DNA of 22,722 nt, from the NCBI GenBank assembly GCA_039030335.1, contig JBCCEJ010000091.1, positions 1 through 22,722 of the forward strand. The letters are read 5' to 3'. The stretch is from JBCCEJ01 sp039030335. GTDB taxonomy: Bacteria; Pseudomonadota; Gammaproteobacteria; HK1. A program made the position numbers and the translations under genes. Below the pieces are notes generated by a model. The model was not told the origin of the DNA and did no database searches. It was given only the letters and a program-made list of their open reading frames with translations. This document shows positions 15,182-21,785 of the stretch, piece after piece; position 1 is the first letter of the stretch; every line of letters begins with the position of its first letter.

Positions 15182-16321
15182 ATGGCATTGGTACTGACCG
15201 AGGAACAGCGCATCCTGCGTGATTCCGCACGCGAGCTGCTGGATACACATGCCCCGGTGGCGGCGCTCCGTCAGCTGCGTGACACGCGAGACGAGACCGG
15301 CTTCTCACGCGAACTGTGGGCCCGACTGGCTGAACTCGGCTGGAGCGGTATGCACTTGCCGGAGACCTACGGCGGCTCCGAGTTCGGCTTTCAGGGACTC
15401 GCCGTCGCGATGGAGGAAGCCGGCCGGACGCTTACCGCCACCCCGATGCTATCGAGCGTCGTACTGGGCGCCACGCTCGTCAACGCGCTCGGCACTGATA
15501 CGCAAAAGCAACAGCTCCTGAATGGCGTGATCGAAGGCAACCTGCTGCTCGCTCTCGCTGTCGACGAGTTGCCTCGTCACCAGCCGGAGCAGATTCGACT
15601 GAAAGCCGTACCGACCGGCGACGGCTACACCCTGGCTGGCAAAAAGACCTTTGTGCTGGACGGACACGTCGCCGACAACCTGCTCGTCGTGGCCCGTACT
15701 GGCGGCGCCGACGATGATCCTGACGGCCTGAGCGTACTGGTCGTTTCGGCAAACACGCCCGGCATCACGATCACGCGAACCTGGATGACCGACAGCCGCA
15801 ACGCCGCGAACATCGAGTTTGATGAGGTCGCGGTAGGCAAGCACGCACTGCTCGGTAGTGAGGGAGGTGCCGGCGCGGCAATCGAGCAAGTGCTCGACCT
15901 CGGTCGTATCGCACTCGCGGCCGAGATGCTCGGCAGCGCGCAGGAAGCGTTCGACAGGACCATTGCATACCTCAAACTCCGCGAGCAGTTCGGCGTGCTC
16001 ATCGGGTCGTTCCAGGCGCTCAAACATCGCGCCGCGCACATGTTCAACGAACTCGAGCTGACCCGCTCCGCGGTTTACGCGGCGGCGAGTGCCGTCGATG
16101 ACGCGAGCAGCGACGTCGCCCTGCTGGCCTCACTGGCGAAAGGCCAGGCGAGCAAGACATTCGATCTCGTTTCGGCCGAGGGTGTGCAGATGCACGGCGG
16201 TATCGGCATGACGGACGACGAAGAGATCGGGTTCTTCCTGAAGCGCGCGCGCGTCGCATCACAAACCCTTGGCGACGCCAATTTCCATCGGGACCGCTAC
16301 GCGCGCCTCAGCGGGTTCTAA
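15182..16321 (+). CDS. Acyl-CoA dehydrogenase, small subunit type
   Basis: This 379-aa protein is a second acyl-CoA dehydrogenase family member. The N-terminal helical domain starts MALVLTEEQRILRDSARELL; LREQFGVLIGSFQALKHRAA (about 260-279) and QMHGGIGMTDDEEIGFFLKR (about 336-355) are the FAD-binding and dimer-interface signatures. The middle beta domain is reduced and lacks the strong YxxTEPxxGSD-type motif seen in its neighbour, as in the smaller chains of the alpha2-beta2 dehydrogenases (PimD, FadE26/27 or ChsE-type). GAGGGAG lies upstream of the ATG at 15182. The 24-bp gap and same strand point to one transcript and probably one complex with the preceding gene. Its substrate could be a dicarboxylic, branched or steroid-like acyl-CoA, but this is inference. 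Confidence 0.92.
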   Translation: MALVLTEEQRILRDSARELLDTHAPVAALRQLRDTRDETGFSRELWARLAELGWSGMHLPETYGGSEFGFQGLAVAMEEAGRTLTATPMLSSVVLGATLVNALGTDTQKQQLLNGVIEGNLLLALAVDELPRHQPEQIRLKAVPTGDGYTLAGKKTFVLDGHVADNLLVVARTGGADDDPDGLSVLVVSANTPGITITRTWMTDSRNAANIEFDEVAVGKHALLGSEGGAGAAIEQVLDLGRIALAAEMLGSAQEAFDRTIAYLKLREQFGVLIGSFQALKHRAAHMFNELELTRSAVYAAASAVDDASSDVALLASLAKGQASKTFDLVSAEGVQMHGGIGMTDDEEIGFFLKRARVASQTLGDANFHRDRYARLSGF

Positions 16322-16351
16322 CGTTCGAACGAGGCGCTCGGATCACCGCCC

Positions 16352-16367
16352 GGCGCTACGTGGCGCC
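16352..16367. terminator. Short hairpin between convergent genes
   Basis: ggcgc at 16352-16356 pairs with gcgcc at 16363-16367 across tacgtg. It stands between the convergent acyl-CoA dehydrogenase and sulfotransferase stops. The stem is short and there is no T tract, so it is only a possible bidirectional terminator. Confidence 0.2.
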
Positions 16368-16447
16368 TCAGCGGCTCATCCCGGTTCGGCCATGCGCGCG
16401 CAGGAGACCGCGCCGATGCATTGGCGCGGACCCGCCAGGGGCGACCT

Positions 16448-17344
16448 CTACGGCTGCCAGCCGGTCCCGTCTTCGATCCATTGGCGGTGCGCTTCGCTCG
16501 GCAGCAACTCTGCGAAGCGGGTGGAGTAAGCTGCCAGTTGCCCATCGTCGAAAGCATCACGCCAGCCGCCCGATTTGCCACTGGCAAAAAACGCCCGGTC
16601 GTCGTGCCAGAATCCCTGCCCGCCCTGCGGGGCGAACTGCGTGGCATTGGCTTTCATTGCGCTGAAGGCCGTGGCCTGCCGGATCGCCTCCAGCGTTTTA
16701 TCGTCGCGATCAGTGCCGAGGTAGTCGTTCAGCCTCGCAATAGCGCCGGCATGGTCTCGAAGCATCGCGGCGTAGTTGAGTATCAACGACGTGCGCAGCC
16801 GCCCCGACAGTACGGACGCTTCGAAGTGGCGCGTTACGGTCATGATCGTATCTTCGTCTGCGTCTTGCGCATCGAACGGCGTGTTCAGGAAATGCTCCAG
16901 CCCTTCGGCGAGCGAGGCGACACCGGAACCGCCTTGCCGGTCCTTCATATTCACGATGTGCTTACGAAGCGACAGATACATCTCGAGAGGGTGCCGAAAC
17001 ACTGAGATGACCTGTACGCCCTCCCATAGCGGGAATCCGTCGACCGGCGTATGCGTCTTGACGACGCGCCTGCCGGGCTGCCGCTCCAACGCAGCCGCGG
17101 TGTCTTCAACCGAGGCAAAGTTCGCATCCAGCCACGGAGACAGATCGGTAACCCGCCCGGGAAGTTCCGGACTGCCGTGGAGCAGCATCGCCACCATCGT
17201 CTGGGTCCACGTCGTACCAGACTTTGACGGCGTCGCGAGAATCACATCGCCGCGGCGCGCCCGGAAGCTGTTCCAGCGGTGAGGTTCGGTGATACTGCCG
17301 CGATAGGCGCGAGCGGCAGGCACGATCAGTTCGGCGGGTACCAT
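16448..17344 (-). CDS. SULT-type sulfotransferase
   Basis: This 298-aa enzyme is a PAPS-dependent sulfotransferase of the cytosolic (SULT1) fold. The 5'-phosphosulfate loop is TPSKSGTTWTQTM (38-50), the catalytic histidine is His98 in VVKTHTPVDGFP, the 3'-phosphate segment is VFRHPLEMYLSLRKH (115-129), and the C-terminal FFASGKSGGWRDAF matches the RKGxxGDW loop that closes over the cofactor. Such enzymes add sulfate to alcohols, phenols or steroids; the acceptor is unknown. The ATG at 17344 follows AGGGAA by 5 nt. It converges on the acyl-CoA dehydrogenases and is divergent from the MmgE/PrpD gene, with a palindrome (17367-17390) just upstream of it. There are no PAPS biosynthesis genes in the window. 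Confidence 0.9.
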   Translation of the reverse strand: MVPAELIVPAARAYRGSITEPHRWNSFRARRGDVILATPSKSGTTWTQTMVAMLLHGSPELPGRVTDLSPWLDANFASVEDTAAALERQPGRRVVKTHTPVDGFPLWEGVQVISVFRHPLEMYLSLRKHIVNMKDRQGGSGVASLAEGLEHFLNTPFDAQDADEDTIMTVTRHFEASVLSGRLRTSLILNYAAMLRDHAGAIARLNDYLGTDRDDKTLEAIRQATAFSAMKANATQFAPQGGQGFWHDDRAFFASGKSGGWRDAFDDGQLAAYSTRFAELLPSEAHRQWIEDGTGWQP

Positions 17345-17366
17345 TGCAATTCCCTACCGGCGCAAA

Positions 17367-17390
17367 AGTTGCACATTAGCCCGTGCAACT
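17367..17390. promoter_or_regulatory. Operator-like palindrome upstream of the sulfotransferase gene
   Basis: Perfect 8-bp arms, AGTTGCAC (17367-17374) and GTGCAACT (17383-17390), are separated by 8 bp. The site lies 23-46 bp upstream of the sulfotransferase ATG (17344, minus strand), in the divergent gap. Its size and symmetry fit a binding site for a TetR, LacI or similar dimeric repressor. No regulator gene is adjacent, so the factor is unknown; a leader hairpin in mRNA is an alternative. Confidence 0.45.
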
Positions 17391-17479
17391 GCGCCCGTCA
17401 GCCGTTTGACTACCATTGTCGACACCTGTGTGCGCTATGCTGATTTGCATTGGATGCGCAGATAGACAGCGAGATTGCG

Positions 17480-17707
17480 ATGTATGCCGGCACGGCCGGC
17501 CAACGCCCGGAACAGTTGGACTTCACGCTTCTCATCACACTGGTCAAGTTAGTGCTGAAGCGACAGCAACGCCCGTCGTGCCGATACATCCATCAGCAGT
17601 TTGCACGGGACGACGAGGCCTTTCGATGCCTTCGATATGAGTTGGTAGTCGTGTGGCGCAGGCCGGCTCACCGGTACTGCGGCCACCTCCCAACCAGCGC
17701 CGGGTAA
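17480..17707 (+). CDS. Possible small ORF upstream of the MmgE/PrpD gene
   Basis: The ORF reads MYAGTAGQRPEQLDFTLLIT, then VKLVLKRQQRPSCRYIHQQF and later CLRYELVVVWRRPAH, and could also start 10 codons earlier at a TTG at 17450. Its residue mix (Tyr, Phe, Trp, Ile, Leu) looks more protein-like than most random open frames in this GC-rich DNA, and it ends 5 nt before the MmgE/PrpD ATG. No good ribosome binding site and no family match are visible, so chance is likely. Confidence 0.28.
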   Translation: MYAGTAGQRPEQLDFTLLITLVKLVLKRQQRPSCRYIHQQFARDDEAFRCLRYELVVVWRRPAHRYCGHLPTSAG

Positions 17708-17712
17708 ACCGC

Positions 17713-19071
17713 ATGACGCAGAGATCTCGAGCTGTGAACACGAATGCACTGGTCGCCGGCTCCTTTATTGCCTCACCCGTCGATGAGGCGCGGATTACAG
17801 CCGCCCTTCCAGCAGTCGCGCGATGCCTGGTCGATTGGGTTGGCGTATGCGTCGCCGGCGCAAACGAGCCGGTAGTGCGAGCAGTTCGCCAGTACACCGG
17901 CATCAGCGGGTCGGCACTACCGGCAGTCGTGCCCGAAGCGCCCGAGCGAGCGGCTCTGCTGAACGCAGCCGCCGCGCACGCGCTCGATTTCGACGATACC
18001 TACATCCCGGCGGACACCCATTTCAGTGCCGTTACCTGGGCGACCTGCTTCGCGCTAGCGCGCCCTGAAATGCCACCGGCTGAATTCATGCGCGCGTTCC
18101 TGGTCGGCTACGAAGTAGGCGCCAAGCTCGCGGGTCGGCGCTTCGGATTCGCGCTGCAGTTTCGTTGGTTCCATCCGACGGCGGTGCTCGGCCGCATCTC
18201 GGCCGCTGCCGCTGCCGCTGCATTGCTCAAGCTCGACGCCCATCAGGCGGCAACCGCCCTGGCCATTGCCGCCACATCTGCCAGTGGTCTGCGAAGCGGC
18301 CATGGCAGCATGGCCAAGCCGTTGCAAGCCGGCGAAGCTGCCAGAGATGGCGTTCGAGCCGCACTGATGGCCGCGGCCGGCGTCAACGCGCCGCTCGAAG
18401 TGTTGGAGCCTGACGGCGGGCTTGCACACGCGTTCGTGCAGGACGGTTACGCAAAACTGGCCGTCCTGGATGAAGCAACGCTCGGCACTGACTGGGCCGT
18501 CGAAAAGACCTCCTTCAAACCATACGCGTGTCTGCATGGTATTCACCCATCGGTTGACGCAGCCAAAGTTCTATCTGGGCAGACACGCGCCGGAGAGATC
18601 GCCCGTGTGAACGTCGAAGTCGCTCCCGGCGTCAAGCAAGTTGCCCGTTTCGAATCTCCCGCGACACCCCTCGAGGCAAAGTTCAGCGTTCACGCGTGCG
18701 TCGCGATGGCGCTCGCGGGCTACCCGGTCGGGGCGCACGATTTTTGTATGGGCACGCTCGAAGACCCGGTCGTGATCGGGCTGATGCGCCGCATCGAAGT
18801 CATCCCGGTCAAAGGACGCAAAATGCTCGACTCCGCAATCGAGCTAACGCTATCGAACGGCGAACAGATGCGCGAGGAAGTGCCGCTATCGCTGGGACAT
18901 CCAGGCAATCCAATGACAGACTCGGACCTGGATGCGAAGTTTCTGGGACTCATCAACGGGCATGTTCGGGCGCCACGGCAAGCCTTACAGTCATTGCGCG
19001 AGATAGTTTCGTACCCCCATCTTCAACCGATACTCGAGGAGCTTTGTGCGCCTGCAGGAACGAACACTTAG
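17713..19071 (+). CDS. MmgE/PrpD family protein
   Basis: This 452-aa protein belongs to the 2-methylcitrate dehydratase-like MmgE/PrpD family, which includes PrpD, itaconate-pathway CAD and many enzymes of unknown substrate. The signature HALDFDDTY (89-97) is present, with FHPTAVLGRISAAAA (153-167), SGHGSMAKPLQAGEAARDG and, further on, FKPYACLHGIHPSVDAA, all typical positions of the active-site cleft. The ATG at 17713 gives the normal length; a GTG at 17653 would add 20 unlike residues. Without prpB and prpC nearby, it is probably not the propionate 2-methylcitrate enzyme. It is divergent from the sulfotransferase gene; the next gene on the strand, a sensor kinase, starts about 208 bp further on. 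Confidence 0.9.
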   Translation: MTQRSRAVNTNALVAGSFIASPVDEARITAALPAVARCLVDWVGVCVAGANEPVVRAVRQYTGISGSALPAVVPEAPERAALLNAAAAHALDFDDTYIPADTHFSAVTWATCFALARPEMPPAEFMRAFLVGYEVGAKLAGRRFGFALQFRWFHPTAVLGRISAAAAAAALLKLDAHQAATALAIAATSASGLRSGHGSMAKPLQAGEAARDGVRAALMAAAGVNAPLEVLEPDGGLAHAFVQDGYAKLAVLDEATLGTDWAVEKTSFKPYACLHGIHPSVDAAKVLSGQTRAGEIARVNVEVAPGVKQVARFESPATPLEAKFSVHACVAMALAGYPVGAHDFCMGTLEDPVVIGLMRRIEVIPVKGRKMLDSAIELTLSNGEQMREEVPLSLGHPGNPMTDSDLDAKFLGLINGHVRAPRQALQSLREIVSYPHLQPILEELCAPAGTNT

Positions 19072-19279
19072 TCTCTCGGGCGGCTCGGGCCCGACGTCGG
19101 ATGTACCTAAGCTCGGCAACTGCGTTCTGACGACTATTAGCGGCGCTGCGGGGCGCTTCGTCTGAGGGCATACCGCCCGTTTGTTGATTACAACGGAGTT
19201 TTCCCGGCATTCTGGGTACCTCTGGCGCGGGGCCTTCCCCGGCACCGGGACATACGCGGTCAGTATCGAGAACTCGCTA

Positions 19280-21223
19280 GTGATAGTCGACTCCATTGCA
19301 TTCATGACGCTATTCGACGTGCTCATCATCGGCATCGTCATCTATAGCGGGGTGCGCATTCGCAAAATAACGAGCGGTTCCGAGTATCGCGAGAACCCGG
19401 TGGAAGGGCTGAGCGCCGTGCTGGCCGGACTGACCATCATCGCGGTTTTCTATCTGGCCGACCTGGCGGCCATGTACTTCCTGCCACCCATTGTCGGCCA
19501 TGCCGCGGCGATGGACACGATGCGCGATCTGCATCTGAATTATCGATGGATCGTCTCGCTCATCGCAGTCGGTCTCATCGCCTATGGCCTACTTGCACAG
19601 TCGCAGGCGGCATCGCGGGTATTGACTTTGGCGAAGGAGACCGAGCACCGGCTGCTCGAACAGGTGGAAGCGCTGGAGCAGGCGAGCCGCGCGCGAGACG
19701 AGGCCGAACTCGCCGTGCGCGAAACGCAGGCTCGATACCAGAAGATCTTCGAGTTCTCTCCGATTGCGATGTACCTGCATGACGGCACGCACATCCGTGA
19801 GGCCAATCCCGCTACGGCATCGCTCTTCCGCTACGACTCGCCCGAGGACATGCGCGGAGTCGAGGTCTTGAGCCTGCTCGACGAGGCCGACCGACCGCAG
19901 TATCTGGAACGCCTTGCCGAGATGCGCGCCAATCCCCGAACGCTCCCGTTCGTGGAGGATCGCCGCGTCACCAGGGAGGGCGATGAGCTGATCGTCGAAC
20001 AGGCGGGAACACCCATCGAATTTGGTTCCGAGGCACTGATCTTCGCGATCAACCGCGATCTGACCGCGACGCGTGAAGCAGAATCGATGCTGCGCCAGTC
20101 GCAGAAGATGGAAGCGGTGGGGCAGCTCACCGGTGGCGTCGCCCACGATTTCAACAACCTGATGTCGGTCATACTTGGCAACGTCGAATTGATTCGAGTT
20201 GGTCTCAAACAGGGCTTGAGCTGTGACAGGTACCTGAGCGCCGTGGAGCAGTCAATTCAGCGAGGCGCGGACCTGACTGGCCGGTTGTTGTCCTACTCGC
20301 GGCGTCAGGCGCTCTCGCCGGAGCCCATCGATCTCAACGAACTCGTGACCGAGAGTTCGGAGCTGATGCGCCGCACACTCGGCGAGCGGATTGAACTACG
20401 CACGATCCGAAGCGCAGGACTGTGGAACATCTCTGCCGATCGTACGCAACTCGAAACTGCTCTGCTGAACCTCGTACTGAACGCGCGGGATGCCATGCCG
20501 CAGGGCGGCAAACTCACCATCGAGATCGCCAACACCGAGATCAGCCCGGAGTATGCTCGCAATGCGATGGAGGTCAAGGCGGGTCGATACGCGGTGCTGG
20601 CCGTGTCGGACACCGGCTCGGGAATGGAAAAGGCGGTCCTCGAGCGAATCTTCGAACCGTTCTACAGCACCAAAGCGCCAGGGCACGGCACGGGTCTCGG
20701 TCTCAGCATGGTGTTCGGCTTCGTCAAGCAGTCCGGCGGGCACGTGACCGCGTATAGCGAACCGGGCGTCGGCACGACAATTCGCATCTATCTGCCGAAG
20801 AGCAACGACGACGCGCGGGGGCGTCCGGAGGTGCGGGCGGACACCACGCCTGAGAACTTGAGGCGTAGAAAGGTGCTACTGGTCGAGGACGACGATACCT
20901 TGCGGCAGGTGATCGCGTCGATGCTCCAGGGTCTCGGCATGACCGTCGAAGATGCACGCGACGCCGGCACTGCCAGAACGCTGGCCGCGGGATTCGAACC
21001 CGATCTCCTGCTGACCGACGTCATCTTGCCCGGCCAGCAGAACGGACGTGAGCTCGCGGAGGCACTCGAGTCGGAAATCCCCGGTCTGTCCGTGCTGTAC
21101 ATGTCGGGTTACACCGAGAACGCGATTCTGCACGACGGGCGGTTGGATGAGGGGGTGCACCTGTTGTCGAAACCGTTCTCGCTACAACAACTCCAGTCAG
21201 CCATCGCCGCAGTACTGGCCTGA
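19280..21223 (+). CDS. Membrane hybrid sensor histidine kinase with receiver domain
   Basis: The 647-aa protein (counted from the GTG at 19280) has three membrane segments at about 12-27, 46-70 and 90-107, then a coiled stretch (about 118-147) and a PAS domain (about 148-265, IFEFSPIAMYLHDG). The dimerisation/phosphoacceptor domain carries QLTGGVAHDFNNL with His289. The ATP-binding domain has the N box LLNLVLNARDAMP (Asn401), DTGSGM, and GTGLGLSMV. The C-terminal receiver domain (about 530-647) holds LLVEDDD, the phosphoacceptor Asp580 in LLTDVILPG, and Lys631 in LLSKPF. There is no separate output domain and no partner response regulator nearby, so phosphotransfer to a distant partner is inferred. 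The start is uncertain: a TTG at 19181 (680 aa) or an ATG at 19304 are alternatives. Confidence 0.92.
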   Translation: MIVDSIAFMTLFDVLIIGIVIYSGVRIRKITSGSEYRENPVEGLSAVLAGLTIIAVFYLADLAAMYFLPPIVGHAAAMDTMRDLHLNYRWIVSLIAVGLIAYGLLAQSQAASRVLTLAKETEHRLLEQVEALEQASRARDEAELAVRETQARYQKIFEFSPIAMYLHDGTHIREANPATASLFRYDSPEDMRGVEVLSLLDEADRPQYLERLAEMRANPRTLPFVEDRRVTREGDELIVEQAGTPIEFGSEALIFAINRDLTATREAESMLRQSQKMEAVGQLTGGVAHDFNNLMSVILGNVELIRVGLKQGLSCDRYLSAVEQSIQRGADLTGRLLSYSRRQALSPEPIDLNELVTESSELMRRTLGERIELRTIRSAGLWNISADRTQLETALLNLVLNARDAMPQGGKLTIEIANTEISPEYARNAMEVKAGRYAVLAVSDTGSGMEKAVLERIFEPFYSTKAPGHGTGLGLSMVFGFVKQSGGHVTAYSEPGVGTTIRIYLPKSNDDARGRPEVRADTTPENLRRRKVLLVEDDDTLRQVIASMLQGLGMTVEDARDAGTARTLAAGFEPDLLLTDVILPGQQNGRELAEALESEIPGLSVLYMSGYTENAILHDGRLDEGVHLLSKPFSLQQLQSAIAAVLA

Positions 21224-21572
21224 GGGTGTGTCGTCGCGCGAATCACCTGCGTAACGCACGGCAGCGCCAGATTCGATTTCAGCACGGCCTACTGTAACGC
21301 GCTCGCGACCTCGCCCCGCAGTCGCGAGCCCCTTCAACTTCGAACGTAGAAATCGCCGGTGATCCCGATCTTGGTGATAGCTGCTATCGTCGTTGTCTGG
21401 TGTTGCCTGAGCGGCTGCGCGCGAATCCGCAACTCGTAGGTCGAGTTCAAGCGGACGAGGGCAAAATAGCGTGGTGACGGGCTTATCGCGCGGCCGATTC
21501 GGCGCACACGGTGGACAAACGGGCGAACGATGGACCACCTGTCGTTCAACCGTGTTCCCAGGGGTTAAACAG
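21224..21572. other. Intergenic region before the GatC-like/amidase pair
   Basis: These 349 bp follow the sensor kinase. CGAATC (21239-21244) and GATTCG (21270-21275) are complementary arms around a GC-rich, partly self-complementary middle, and could form a weak terminator. A 26-codon open frame with a lipobox (21359-21439) is listed separately. I see no other gene here. No clear promoter for the downstream pair was found. Confidence 0.5.
21359..21439 (+). CDS. Possible 26-aa lipoprotein-like peptide
   Basis: A GTG at 21359 opens a frame that ends at a TAG at 21437-21439. It reads VIPILVIAAIVVVWCCLSGC then ARIRNS: a hydrophobic core of 12 residues followed by an LSGC lipobox and only six more residues. 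This is the layout of small lysis-type (entericidin) lipopeptides, or the remnant of a lipoprotein gene. No ribosome binding site is evident. Chance occurrence is possible. Confidence 0.2.
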   Translation: MIPILVIAAIVVVWCCLSGCARIRNS

Positions 21573-21785
21573 ATGAGTGCATCCAAATCTTCGCGAGCCG
21601 TGGACAAGACGCGACTTGAAGAAGTCTTCGGCCGTAAGTTCAGCGACGAAGAACTTGTCCACTTCGGTTCGCGACTGCGTCGTCAGCTTGATGGCCTGGA
21701 GACGATCAGGGCATGGGAGCCTCACCTGGACTTGACTGAACCGGCGACCGTTACCCGGCTGAGTCCCAAGCGACACAAGTCATGA
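21573..21785 (+). CDS. GatC-like small protein coupled to an amidase
   Basis: The 70-aa product has the helix-helix-tail layout of GatC and AtzG, the small partners of amidase-signature enzymes: KFSDEELVHFGSRLRRQLDG (about 21-40) followed by LETIRAWEPHLDLTEPATVT (about 41-60), which parallels the LTxEExxxF..QL..ILDxVE..DTxGVEPT layout of GatC. I do not see a firm identity. The ATG at 21573 has an AGGGG-type ribosome binding site upstream. Its stop overlaps the amidase start (ATGA at 21782-21785), so the two are coupled. The role would be to stabilise or assemble the amidase, as GatC does for GatA. The downstream partner gene (a GatB-like one, if any) is outside the window. Confidence 0.65.
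   Translation: MSASKSSRAVDKTRLEEVFGRKFSDEELVHFGSRLRRQLDGLETIRAWEPHLDLTEPATVTRLSPKRHKS

Larger units (their letters stand above)
17345..17712. other. Divergent intergenic region between sulfotransferase and MmgE/PrpD genes
   Basis: These 368 bp carry the palindrome at 17367-17390 (listed separately) and one small plus-strand ORF (17480-17707, listed separately). A -35-like TTGACT (17406-17411) and a -10-like TATGCT (17436-17441) are present but 24 bp apart, too far for a normal pair. Nothing else stands out. Confidence 0.5.

Noticed and set aside
19181..19279. TTG start at 19181 for the sensor kinase
   Set aside because: The first 33 residues do not look like a membrane-protein start and no ribosome binding site precedes the TTG, so the GTG at 19280 was preferred. 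The matter remains open.
21334..21549. 71-codon minus-strand frame (NDRWSIVRPFVHRVRR...)
   Set aside because: It needs a TTG start and lacks a ribosome binding site. Its C-terminal half looks somewhat protein-like, but there is not enough to call it.
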